Positions 8,552-16,178 of a stretch of 40,115 bases of DNA are shown here, piece after piece. Made by a program: the position numbers and the translations under genes. Below the pieces are notes generated by a model, which ran no database searches, was not told where the DNA came from, and was given only the letters and a program-made list of their open reading frames with translations. Source of the stretch: Pseudomonadota bacterium (GTDB lineage Bacteria; Pseudomonadota; Alphaproteobacteria; Rhizobiales; Hyphomicrobiaceae); assembly GCA_003242645.1 (NCBI GenBank), contig QGVC01000001.1, positions 1-40,115 of the forward strand, written 5' to 3'. Position 1 is the stretch's first letter, and the number at the start of each line of letters is the position of its first letter.

Positions 8552-9640
8552 GTGCTTTATCGCGAAGCCGGACAATTCAAATCGAGCTACGCCGCCGACA
8601 TGGCTATATTCCCGATCCGACAAGATCGGATCGCGTTCGGCGTGCTCTTGGCGTTTGCGTTCATCGGCGTTCCGCTCTTGGCGTACTTTGAAATTGGCCC
8701 GTTTGGACACGACTACATCTTCAAGGCTATCCTGATTCCGTTTCTGATCCTGTCCCTGGCCGCAATAGGGCTGAACATCCTCACAGGATATTGCGGACAG
8801 ATATCTCTCGGTGGCGGCGCCTTCATGGCTATCGGCGCCTATGCGGCCTATAATTTTTCCTTACGCATTCCTGAGCTGCCGCTGCTCGTTTCCATCCTGC
8901 TCGGCGGTGGCATGGCGGCGCTCGTCGGTATCTTGTTCGGAGCTCCGAGCCTAAGAATCAAAGGTCTATATCTCGCGGTCGCGACCCTTGCCGCGCAGTT
9001 CTTCTTCGATTGGCTTTTCCTGCGCGTGCCGTGGTTCACGAACTACACGCCGTCTGGCTCTGTGAATGCCCCGGAGCTCAACTTTTTCGGCTGGGTCGTG
9101 AATACGCCGGCAGAGCGGTACATGCTGGCGCTCATATTCGTCACGGTTTTCGCTGTCGTCGCTAAGAACTTGACGCGCGGGAATATCGGGCGCCAATGGA
9201 TGGCGATCCGCGATATGGATATTGCCGCGGAGCTGATGGGCATTCGGCCGCTTTACGCGAAGCTATCGGCCTTTGCTATTTCGTCCTTCATCATCGGGGT
9301 GGCCGGGGCCTTGTGGGCCTTTGTACACCTAGGCTCTTGGGAGCCGCTCACATTCAATATCGACCGCTCCTTCCAGCTGCTGTTTATGGTGATCATCGGT
9401 GGTTTGGGCTCGATCCTAGGCTGTTTTTTGGGAGCGGCGTTCATTCTCATCCTACCCATTTTTCTGGATCAGGTGCCCCACGCGATGGGTGTTCCCTTGT
9501 CCGTTGAGACCGTGTCGCACCTCGTGTTCATCATCACCGGTGCGCTGATTTGTTTTCTTCTGATCGTGGAGCCACATGGGTTCGCCCGGCTGTGGGCTAT
9601 CGCGAAGGAGAAACTGAGACTCTGGCCGTTCCCCTATTAG
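8552..9640 (+). CDS. LIV-type ABC transporter permease (LivM-like), system 1
   Basis: A 362-residue multi-pass membrane protein. Typical LivM sequences are LNILTGYCGQISLGGGAFMAIGAYA (about residues 73-97), LRIKGLYLAVATLAAQ (about 133-148) and the cytoplasmic loop RQWMAIRDMDIAAELMGI (about 214-231). The proposed start is GTG at 8552 with GGGGAGG upstream; the first 16 residues are not family-like, so ATG at 8600 is possible. It begins 16 bp after the LivH-like gene. LivM pairs with LivH to form the translocation pore. Confidence 0.93.
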   Translation: MLYREAGQFKSSYAADMAIFPIRQDRIAFGVLLAFAFIGVPLLAYFEIGPFGHDYIFKAILIPFLILSLAAIGLNILTGYCGQISLGGGAFMAIGAYAAYNFSLRIPELPLLVSILLGGGMAALVGILFGAPSLRIKGLYLAVATLAAQFFFDWLFLRVPWFTNYTPSGSVNAPELNFFGWVVNTPAERYMLALIFVTVFAVVAKNLTRGNIGRQWMAIRDMDIAAELMGIRPLYAKLSAFAISSFIIGVAGALWAFVHLGSWEPLTFNIDRSFQLLFMVIIGGLGSILGCFLGAAFILILPIFLDQVPHAMGVPLSVETVSHLVFIITGALICFLLIVEPHGFARLWAIAKEKLRLWPFPY

Positions 9641-9759
9641 GGCGGCTCGAGAAAAGGGCGAGGCCTGCAGGGCGGAGCGGCAGGCCGGAGCCTGAAGAAC
9701 AACAAGGCCCGCATGGAGGGGTCCGGTTACTCCGGGCCAAACCAAGGAGGAGAAGAAGT

Positions 9760-11079
9760 ATGGCTCGCAAGAGTTGGGCTTTGGCAGCGGCTGCCGTGGT
9801 AGCTGCGGCGGCAGCCGTTCCGGCAGAAGCACAGAATGAGCAGTTCATCCCGAGGCTCGTCTACCGTACAGGTCCATACGCACCCAACGGCATTCCATTT
9901 GCCAACGGCGCCGCTGATTATCTCAACCTGATTAATGAGCGAGATGGCGGTATCAACGGCGTCAAGATCATTATGGAGGAGTGCGAGACGGGTTACGCCA
10001 CGGACAAAGGCGTGGAGTGCTACGAGCGTCTCAAGAATAAAGGTCCAACGGGTGCTGCTTACTTCTCACCTCTTTCGACGGGCATTACCTTCGCGCTGAC
10101 GGAAAAGGCGCCGGGTGACAAAATCCCGCTGCTGACGACGGGATACGGTCGCTCCGATAGCCGCGATGGATCGGTATTTACTTGGAATTTCATCGCCCTT
10201 GGCACGTACTGGACTGCCGCCGATGTGGCCATCCAGCATATCGCCCACGAGCTGGGCGGCATGGATAAGCTCAAGGGCAAAAAGATCGCTCTTGTTTACC
10301 ACGATAGCCCGTACGGCAAGGAGCCGATTCCGCTTCTGCAGAAGCGCTCGCAGCTGAACGGTTTTCAGCTTCTGTTGATTCCTGTCACGCACCCGGGTGT
10401 CGAGCAAAAGTCCCAATGGTTACAGGTTCGCCAGAACCGCCCCGACTACGTGATACTGTGGGGCTGGGGCGTGATGAACTCGACTGCCATCAAGGAGGCT
10501 GCCGCCGTTGCTTATCCGCGTGACAAGATCATCGGCGCCTGGTGGTCCGGCGCGGAGCCGGATGTGATGCCCGCTGGCGATCAAGCGAAAGGCTACAAAG
10601 CTCTGATGCTGCAGCATGGGGCTGGCAAGTTTCCAGTTCATGCTGAAATCGAGAAGTACGTCTACGCCAAGGGGTTGGGTATGGCTCGGCCCGAGGACAT
10701 TGGACATGTCCTATATAACCGGGGTGTGATCGACTCCATGATTGGCGTAGAGGCGATCCGCACCGCGCAAGAAAAGTTCGGTAAGAAGCCGCTCACCGGT
10801 GAGCAAATTCGCTGGGGCTTCGAGAACCTCAATTTGACCGAGGAGCGCTTAAAGGAGCTCGGCTTCGAAGGCATGATGCGGCCGTTGAAGTTCTCGTGTG
10901 AGGATCACGAAGGCGCGCGCTTTTCACGCGTCCACCAGTGGGATGGGAAGCAGTGGAATGTAATCTCCGACTGGTACGAAGCCGATGACTCGATCCTAGC
11001 TCCGTTGGTCAAGGAGACCGCCGCGGCTTACGCCAAAGAAAAAGGCATTACGCCGCGTGAATGCTCGAAAGAGAGCTAA
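9760..11079 (+). CDS. ABC transporter substrate-binding protein (LIV/HAAT type), system 1
   Basis: A periplasmic type-1 binding protein of 439 residues. A classic Sec signal peptide ends at AEA before Gln25. The mature part begins with a strand and then FANGAADYLNLINERDGGINGVKI, the usual opening of the family. Long alpha/beta lobes follow, and a pair of cysteines in the CETG...GVEC stretch (about residues 76-90) is notable. The frame is open 70 codons upstream, but the ATG at 9760 is preceded by AAGGAGGAG and begins the signal peptide, so it is the start. The gene sits between the LivM-like permease and the LivF-like ATPase. A long hairpin follows the stop. The ligand is unknown; the neighbouring ligases argue for a carboxylic acid. 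Confidence 0.93.
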   Translation: MARKSWALAAAAVVAAAAAVPAEAQNEQFIPRLVYRTGPYAPNGIPFANGAADYLNLINERDGGINGVKIIMEECETGYATDKGVECYERLKNKGPTGAAYFSPLSTGITFALTEKAPGDKIPLLTTGYGRSDSRDGSVFTWNFIALGTYWTAADVAIQHIAHELGGMDKLKGKKIALVYHDSPYGKEPIPLLQKRSQLNGFQLLLIPVTHPGVEQKSQWLQVRQNRPDYVILWGWGVMNSTAIKEAAAVAYPRDKIIGAWWSGAEPDVMPAGDQAKGYKALMLQHGAGKFPVHAEIEKYVYAKGLGMARPEDIGHVLYNRGVIDSMIGVEAIRTAQEKFGKKPLTGEQIRWGFENLNLTEERLKELGFEGMMRPLKFSCEDHEGARFSRVHQWDGKQWNVISDWYEADDSILAPLVKETAAAYAKEKGITPRECSKES

Positions 11080-11102
11080 GAGGAGCGGATAGTTAATTGA
11101 GG

Positions 11103-11141
11103 GAATAGGGACGTCATTCTCTGAACGAGGCGTCCCTATTC
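11103..11141 (+). promoter_or_regulatory. Long stem-loop after binding-protein gene
   Basis: GAATAGGGACG (11103-11113) and CGTCCCTATTC (11131-11141) are a perfect 11-bp inverted repeat with a 17-nt loop, 24 bp after the stop of the binding-protein gene and 36 bp before the next ATPase gene. There is no run of T after it, so it is unlikely to be a full terminator. In transport operons such hairpins commonly protect the 3' end of the binding-protein message, so that the binding protein is made in excess over the membrane parts. Confidence 0.7.
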
Positions 11142-11177
11142 GCCACCCTTCGGTTTTCTGTTCGCTTTGGTGGACAT

Positions 11178-11990
11178 ATGACATCTCCTGCCCCGATCCT
11201 TTCCGTCAACAACATCGAGGTGATCTACGATCACGTCATTCTCGTATTGAAGGGCGTGTCGTTGAACGTGCCGGAGGGTGGGATTGTCGCTCTTCTAGGT
11301 GCCAACGGGGCGGGCAAATCGACGACTCTGAAGGCAATATCGAACCTCATCCGCTCCGAGCGTGGCGAGGTCACAAAAGGGACGATCGAATTCCGCGGCG
11401 AGCGGGTCGACGGCCTTACCCCCAACGATCTTGTCCGGCGCGGCTGCATCCAGGTGATGGAGGGCCGCCACTGCTTCGGGCACCTCACGGTGGAAGAGAA
11501 CTTGCTGACGGGAGCGTTCACCCGCCGCGATGGCAGCGGAGCCATCGCCGAGGACCTGGAGAAGGTCTATACCTATTTCCCGCGGTTGAAAGAGCGCCGG
11601 AACAGCATCGCCGGCTATACCTCCGGCGGTGAGCAGCAGATGACGGCGATCGGCCGCGCTCTGATGTCTCGGCCTAAGATGATCCTTCTCGACGAGCCCT
11701 CTATGGGTCTTGCACCCCAAATCGTGGAAGAAATTTTCGAGATCGTTCGAAATCTGAACGAGCGAGAGGGTGTCAGTTTCTTGCTCGCCGAGCAAAATAC
11801 GAACATCGCGCTGAAATACGCTACATACGGCTACATTCTTGAAAGTGGACGGATCGTGCTCGATGGCAAGGCGGAGGAGCTGCGCGAGAACGAAGATGTG
11901 AAGGAGTTCTACCTCGGCATCGGGGGCGGTCATCGCAGGAGCTTCCGCGAGGCGAAATCCTACAAAAGGCGGAAGCGTTGGCTTGCTTGA
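11178..11990 (+). CDS. LIV-type ABC transporter ATP-binding protein (LivF-like), system 1
   Basis: The second ATPase of system 1, 270 residues. Walker A is GANGAGKS (41-48), the signature TSGGEQQM (148-155) and Walker B MILLDEPSMGLAP (about 168-180). The switch region LLAEQNTN matches LivF. The C-terminal tail after EFYLG (about residues 240-270) is about 25 residues longer than usual and very basic, ending in KSYKRRKRWLA. This is unusual for LivF and might touch the membrane or RNA, but could be simple drift. The ATG follows a weak ribosome site. It pairs with the LivG-like ATPase encoded 4.5 kb upstream. Confidence 0.93.
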   Translation: MTSPAPILSVNNIEVIYDHVILVLKGVSLNVPEGGIVALLGANGAGKSTTLKAISNLIRSERGEVTKGTIEFRGERVDGLTPNDLVRRGCIQVMEGRHCFGHLTVEENLLTGAFTRRDGSGAIAEDLEKVYTYFPRLKERRNSIAGYTSGGEQQMTAIGRALMSRPKMILLDEPSMGLAPQIVEEIFEIVRNLNEREGVSFLLAEQNTNIALKYATYGYILESGRIVLDGKAEELRENEDVKEFYLGIGGGHRRSFREAKSYKRRKRWLA

Positions 11991-12123
11991 TCGGTGGCGT
12001 GCTATTGATAACTTTAGCAGCGTAGCTTTGTGAAATGGCAGGTCTGGTGATCTGCCGCAACACATTCTCGCTCGCCGGATGGGATAATTCGTTTGCCTGT
12101 GATTCCCACCTTCCGAGGAGATC

Positions 12124-13362
12124 ATGACGTCTGCGCACTTCGATCAGCTCGAGACCCGCGACCCAGAGCAGCGGGAGATTGCTCTGTTCAATCTCTTGCC
12201 GAGCCTAATCCAGCGTGCGAAGGACCTGTCGCCTGGGTGGGCCCGGCATCTTGCCGATGTTGATCCGATGGCCATCACCAGCCGCGAAGCGCTGGCCACC
12301 GTTCCGATCCTGCGCAAGTCGTCCCTCCCCGAGCTTCAGGCAGCGCAGCTGCCGTTCGGCGGTTTCGCCACCGCGGCTCCATCGGAGATGGCCCGCATCT
12401 ACATGTCACCAGGCCCGATCTTCGAGCCGGAAGGGTTCGGCACGGATTGGTGGCGCTCGGCTCGCGCGCTCTTCGCGGCCGGATTCCGTAAGGGTGACAT
12501 CGTTCACAATACGTTTTCCTACCACTTGACCCCCGGCGCCTGGATCATGGACGCTGGGGCGCGGGCATTGGGCTGCACCGTGATCGCAGCTGGTCCGGGA
12601 AACACCGAGCAGCAGATTGAAGCCATCACAAGGCTCAAACCGACGGCCTATGTCGGAGTGCCGGACTATCTCAAGATCCTGCTCGACAAGGCTAGGGATG
12701 CAGGACGGGAAATCAATTCCTTCCAAAAGGCCGTCGTGTCCGGTGGCGCGCTTTATCCATCGCTGCGGCAGGAATACAAGGAGCGCGGCATCTCCGTATA
12801 CCAGGTTTATGCGACGGCAGACGTTGGTGTGATTGCTTACGAGAGCTGGGCTCTCGAGGGAATGATCGTTGAGGAAGGCGTTATTGTCGAAATTGTCCAG
12901 CCGGGTACGGGGGATCCGCTGCCACCGGGTGAGGTGGGCGAAGTGGTGGTCACGTGCTTCAACCGCGACTACCCGATGATCCGCTTGGCCACGGGTGATC
13001 TCTCAGCCGTTATGGAGGGAGTCAGTCCGTGCGGCCGCACGAATATGCGGATCAGGGGTTGGCTTGGGCGCGCCGATCAAACCACCAAGGTCAAAGGCAT
13101 GTTCGTTCACCCGAGCCAGGTGGTCGCGGTAGCGAAGCGGCACCCGGAGCTCGGCCGTGTGCGGCTGGTCGTCGGTCGCAGCGGCGAGCAGGACACAATG
13201 ACGCTGAAGGCAGAAGCAGCCACTCAAGATCCGGCGCTGGCCGCTCGTGTAGCCGAAACCCTCCAGCAGATAACGAAGCTGAGGGGCACAGTCGAGCTGA
13301 CTCCGCCAGGCAGCTTGCCCAACGATGGCAAGATTATTGCCGACGAACGGACCTACGGCTAA
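12124..13362 (+). CDS. PaaK-like AMP-dependent ligase with altered phosphate-binding loop
   Basis: A 412-residue member of the phenylacetate-CoA ligase branch of the ANL superfamily, which normally makes aryl-acetyl-CoA. The family frame is intact: the N-terminal helical region with REALATVPILRKS (about 54-66), the VVSGGAL strand (204-210), VYATADVG (228-235, in place of YGLTE), LATGDL (288-293) and C-terminal GKIIADERTYG with the putative catalytic Lys403. However, the glycine-rich SSGTTGxP loop that grips ATP phosphates is replaced by MSPGPIFEPEG at about 94-104. It is either a ligase with an unusual loop or a protein that has lost adenylation. It is the last gene before the operon terminator, starting at an ATG with GAGGAG upstream. 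Confidence 0.85.
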   Translation: MTSAHFDQLETRDPEQREIALFNLLPSLIQRAKDLSPGWARHLADVDPMAITSREALATVPILRKSSLPELQAAQLPFGGFATAAPSEMARIYMSPGPIFEPEGFGTDWWRSARALFAAGFRKGDIVHNTFSYHLTPGAWIMDAGARALGCTVIAAGPGNTEQQIEAITRLKPTAYVGVPDYLKILLDKARDAGREINSFQKAVVSGGALYPSLRQEYKERGISVYQVYATADVGVIAYESWALEGMIVEEGVIVEIVQPGTGDPLPPGEVGEVVVTCFNRDYPMIRLATGDLSAVMEGVSPCGRTNMRIRGWLGRADQTTKVKGMFVHPSQVVAVAKRHPELGRVRLVVGRSGEQDTMTLKAEAATQDPALAARVAETLQQITKLRGTVELTPPGSLPNDGKIIADERTYG

Positions 13363-13381
13363 AGGGCTGAGCCGCGCGGAT

Positions 13382-13395
13382 TTGATACAGATCAA
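13382..13395. promoter_or_regulatory. Perfect FNR/FixK/AadR-type box
   Basis: TTGAT-ACAG-ATCAA matches the consensus TTGAT-N4-ATCAA of FNR/Anr/FixK/AadR regulators exactly. It lies 20 bp after the PaaK-like stop and 43 bp before the terminator hairpin. It is the only exact match noticed in the window. If it activated from the standard -41.5 position to the right, transcription would start near 13430, just before the terminator; the gene at 13664 lies beyond that terminator. Its target is therefore unclear. Confidence 0.6.
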
Positions 13396-13437
13396 ACGAA
13401 AGAGAGCGCAATTCGGCGGTTAAGAACGTCGCTGAGT

Positions 13438-13474
13438 AAGGCGCCGGCGGACATTGCCGGCGCCTTTCGTTTTT
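13438..13474 (+). terminator. Rho-independent terminator of first LIV-type operon
   Basis: AAGGCGCCGGC (13438-13448) pairs perfectly with GCCGGCGCCTT (13456-13466) around a 7-nt loop, followed by TCGTTTTT. This is a strong intrinsic terminator for the operon ending at 13362. It separates that operon from the second one and accounts for part of the 301-bp gene-free stretch 13363-13663. Confidence 0.9.
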
Positions 13475-13595
13475 CCTTTCCTCTCGATTCAGAGGAAGTC
13501 GGTCATCCCCTCCCGCATTCTTGTGACATCAGAAGCCGGACTCCTCGCAATGCTGATCCGTTACGCATGATGATTAGTCTGTGTGCGCGAAGCGC

Positions 13596-13624
13596 TTGTC
13601 TCCTCCGCGAGACCTTGCTACAAA
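13596..13624 (+). promoter_or_regulatory. Candidate sigma-70 promoter of second operon
   Basis: TTGTCT (13596-13601) and TACAAA (13619-13624) are separated by 17 bp, each matching 4 of 6 consensus bases, about 40 bp before the TTG start at 13664. Downstream, TTCTG and CAGAA (13635-13649) form a short inverted repeat around CTGTACAG that might be an operator. This is a plausible promoter only; the rest of the 13475-13595 gap shows nothing definite. Confidence 0.3.
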
Positions 13625-13663
13625 TAGAACGCCATTCTGTACAGCAGAACGGGAGGGGTCGCG

Positions 13664-14092
13664 TTGGCGCCCAGCCAAGAACCATTTGGAAATATTACAC
13701 TAAAAGCGGAAGACCTCGCCGCGACGTTCGAGAAACTGCCAACCCTCATGGTCGAGGACTTGCATCGTCGCGGAGCTTGGTTTTCTGCCTGTTTTCGCGT
13801 GGGCATAGGCTCGATACCTTTTGACCTGGAGATACTTCGAGGGCGCCTCACGAAACTGGAACGGGGGCCGTTTCTCATGCGGTCCTGCCAGTTTTCTATT
13901 TCTGCTACAGAGGAAGCATGGCTCCGTTTCTGGAAGCCAATTCCCGAGCCTGGTTGGCACGATATTTTCGCCCTCACTAAGCGGGGTGTGGCGCGAATCG
14001 AGGGCGATTTGCAACCCCTCATGGCCAATCTTCAATACGTAAAGGATCTGCTGGCGCTGCCGCGCCGACTTGCAATCTCAGCGGAAAAATGA
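13664..14092 (+). CDS. Small protein resembling SCP2-type sterol-carrier domains
   Basis: A 142-residue protein with no signal peptide or membrane segment. The second half (residues about 70-135: GPFLMRSCQFSIS, then AWLRFWKPIPEPGWHDIFA, then IEGDLQPLMANLQYVKDLLALPR) has the rhythm of SCP2-like lipid-binding domains. In these a strand is followed by a Trp-rich turn, a GD-containing loop and a final helix. This is a tentative family call. The start is TTG with GGGAGGGG five bases upstream, a very strong ribosome site; no ATG or GTG fits. Its stop overlaps the ATG of the alpha/beta hydrolase by 4 bp, so the two are translationally coupled and probably act together. A role as acyl or substrate carrier is inference. 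Confidence 0.72.
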   Translation: MAPSQEPFGNITLKAEDLAATFEKLPTLMVEDLHRRGAWFSACFRVGIGSIPFDLEILRGRLTKLERGPFLMRSCQFSISATEEAWLRFWKPIPEPGWHDIFALTKRGVARIEGDLQPLMANLQYVKDLLALPRRLAISAEK

Positions 14093-14961
14093 GCGAACTC
14101 GAGCCTATCATTGGCCGCTATTTGACCCTTGAGCTGAGCGGGCGGCGAAATCGCATTTATTTCGAAGAAGCAGGCGAGGGTATTCCACTGGTGTGCCTGC
14201 ACACGGCTGGCGCCGATGGACGCCAGTTCCGGCACATAATGGTCGATGAAGCGATTACGCGCCATTATCGCGTTCTCGCCTTCGATATGCCTTGGCACGG
14301 AAAGTCTTTGCCGCCGGAAGGCTGGGAAAACGAGGAATACAAGCTGACAACCGCCGCTTACACGGAAATGGTTGTCGCGTTCTGCCACGCTCTGAAGCTC
14401 GAGCGCCCTGTCGTCATGGGCTGTTCGATCGGCGGCCGTATCGTCCTAAATCTCGCAATCGAGCACGCGAGCATGTTTCGTGCTCTGATTGGCCTCGAAG
14501 CAGCTGACTTTCAAACACCTTGGTACGATACGGCTTGGCTGAACCGGCCTGATGTACACGGCGGAGAAGTCTGCGCTGCTCTTGTTTCCGGTTTGATTGC
14601 GCCACAAAGCCCGCCCGCTCGGCGACATGAGACGCTTTGGATGTACAAACAGAGTGGTCCTGGCGTCTTTAAGGGCGACCTCTATTTCTATCGCGTCGAT
14701 GGAGATCTCAGACCGAAAATAGGCAAGATCGACACCTCGGTCTGCCCGTTATACCTGCTCACTGGGGAGTACGATTTTTCCTGCACTCCAGAGGATACGC
14801 TCCGAACCGCCGAGTCCATTCCCGGCGCAGAAGTGATCATCATGAAGGAGCTCGGTCACTTTCCAATGAGCGAGAACCCCGAGAAATTCCGAAAATACAT
14901 TCTTCCGATCCTCGATCGCATCAGAGGTGAAACGGAAAAGAACCAGCCGGCAGCAAAATGA
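14089..14961 (+). CDS. Alpha/beta-fold hydrolase
   Basis: A 290-residue cytoplasmic hydrolase. The oxyanion region is VCLHTAGADGRQF (35-47). The nucleophile elbow is GCSIGG with Ser113, the acid is probably Asp229 in TGEYDFSCTPE, and the base is His257 in ELGHFPMSENPEKF. The triad is complete, so it should be active on an ester, thioester, lactone or C-C bond of a ring-cleavage product. It is coupled by overlap to the SCP2-like gene before it and followed after 19 bp by a binding-protein gene. The substrate therefore probably enters through transporter system 2. Meta-cleavage hydrolases and enol-lactonases are alternatives that cannot be separated by reading alone. Confidence 0.9.
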   Translation: MSELEPIIGRYLTLELSGRRNRIYFEEAGEGIPLVCLHTAGADGRQFRHIMVDEAITRHYRVLAFDMPWHGKSLPPEGWENEEYKLTTAAYTEMVVAFCHALKLERPVVMGCSIGGRIVLNLAIEHASMFRALIGLEAADFQTPWYDTAWLNRPDVHGGEVCAALVSGLIAPQSPPARRHETLWMYKQSGPGVFKGDLYFYRVDGDLRPKIGKIDTSVCPLYLLTGEYDFSCTPEDTLRTAESIPGAEVIIMKELGHFPMSENPEKFRKYILPILDRIRGETEKNQPAAK

Positions 14962-14980
14962 AAATTGTAAGGAGGAACCC

Positions 14981-16156
14981 ATGAAAGGCGTGAATTGGCG
15001 GGTGGGAGCGGCGGCAGCCGTTCTGGCGAGCATGGCGGCGACATCTGCTTCAGCTCAAGAGGAGCTGAAGATTGGCGCGCTCGTGACGCTTTCCGGACCG
15101 GGGGCGGCTTGGGGAGAAGGCATGATGCGGGCCGCGGAGCTTGCGGCCGAAGATGTCAACGAGAAGGGCGGTCTTGAGGTCGGAGGGAAGAAGTACCGCG
15201 TGACCGTCGTCCCTTACGATGACAAATATCAGGCAAATGAAGCGGTAACCGCCGCCAACCGTCTCGTCTTCGAAGATCACATCAAATACATTGTCGGTCC
15301 GGTCGGGTCGGCGCCTGTGCTGGCGATACAGCCCATTACGGAAAAGAACAAGGTGATCGTCCTCACCCTTGGTTTTACGGCCAAGGCCCTGGGCGCCGAC
15401 AAACCGTTTACATTCCGGCCGAATATCACGACCGGGGAGATGTCCCAGCCGCAGATCAACTGGGTCGTGAAGACGAGAGGCGTCAAGAAAGTCGGTGGTT
15501 TGTTCCCGAAGGACGAAACGGGTGAGCAGATCGCCAAAGATGTCGAGGCGGCCTATGCAAGAGCTGGCGCGGAGCTTTCGAGCAAAGAGTTTTTTGAGCG
15601 GGATCGAGTCGACTTCGTTCCGTTGTTGACACGGATCATGGCGAGCGGCGTAGATGCGATCGAGCTCGACGGGAACTCGCCAACGACAGCGGGTCTCATC
15701 GTGAAGCAAGCACGTGAGATCGGGTACACCGGTCTGATCATCCGCACGGGCGGCCCGGCAACACAGGAGATCGTGAACGTCGCCGGGAAAGACGCCGCTG
15801 AGGGCCTGATCGTCCACACGCCGATCGACCCGCAACTGGCATCTCTCAAGGGCTACATCGATCGCTACGAGACGAAGTACAAACAGCCGATGAACGGCTT
15901 TAGCCCGTTTTTCTATGACGGTGTGCACATGCTGTTCCGCGCCATGCAGAAAGCCGGGACAGTCAACGACACCGACAAAGTGCGTGCAGCGCTGGAAGAG
16001 ATTGACGAGTACGACGGCGTCCTCGGTAAGCTTAGGTGGACAGGGAAGGAAGTCTACGGAATAAATCATCAGGTCGATGCGCCATTCTATGTCGCTGAGG
16101 TGAAGAATGGCGAAGAAGTCATCATCGCTCGGTGCACTGTAGCTGGCTGCGAATAG
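14981..16156 (+). CDS. ABC transporter substrate-binding protein (LIV/HAAT type), system 2
   Basis: A periplasmic type-1 binding protein of 391 residues. A signal peptide (about 1-25) ends ASA before QEELKIG. The mature start KIGALVTLSGPGAAWGEGMMRAAELAAEDVNEKGG is the family hallmark, with a ligand-binding Ser/Gly loop. The acidic ELDGNSP segment and VHTPIDPQ follow in the second lobe. The frame continues 18 codons upstream, but TAAGGAGGAACCC precedes the ATG at 14981 and fixes the start. It is the first transporter gene of the second operon and lies directly after the alpha/beta hydrolase. It is clearly diverged from the binding protein of system 1, so the two systems probably carry different ligands. 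Confidence 0.94.
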   Translation: MKGVNWRVGAAAAVLASMAATSASAQEELKIGALVTLSGPGAAWGEGMMRAAELAAEDVNEKGGLEVGGKKYRVTVVPYDDKYQANEAVTAANRLVFEDHIKYIVGPVGSAPVLAIQPITEKNKVIVLTLGFTAKALGADKPFTFRPNITTGEMSQPQINWVVKTRGVKKVGGLFPKDETGEQIAKDVEAAYARAGAELSSKEFFERDRVDFVPLLTRIMASGVDAIELDGNSPTTAGLIVKQAREIGYTGLIIRTGGPATQEIVNVAGKDAAEGLIVHTPIDPQLASLKGYIDRYETKYKQPMNGFSPFFYDGVHMLFRAMQKAGTVNDTDKVRAALEEIDEYDGVLGKLRWTGKEVYGINHQVDAPFYVAEVKNGEEVIIARCTVAGCE

Positions 16157-16178
16157 TCGCGGTTAAGGGGCGATCCGC

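Noticed and set aside
9662..9686. 7-bp inverted repeat before the system-1 binding-protein gene
   Set aside because: Short arms in GC-rich DNA with an 11-nt loop; no positional reason to assign a role.
9550..9759. 70-codon extension of the system-1 binding protein
   Set aside because: It would bury the signal peptide; AAGGAGGAG directly precedes the ATG at 9760.
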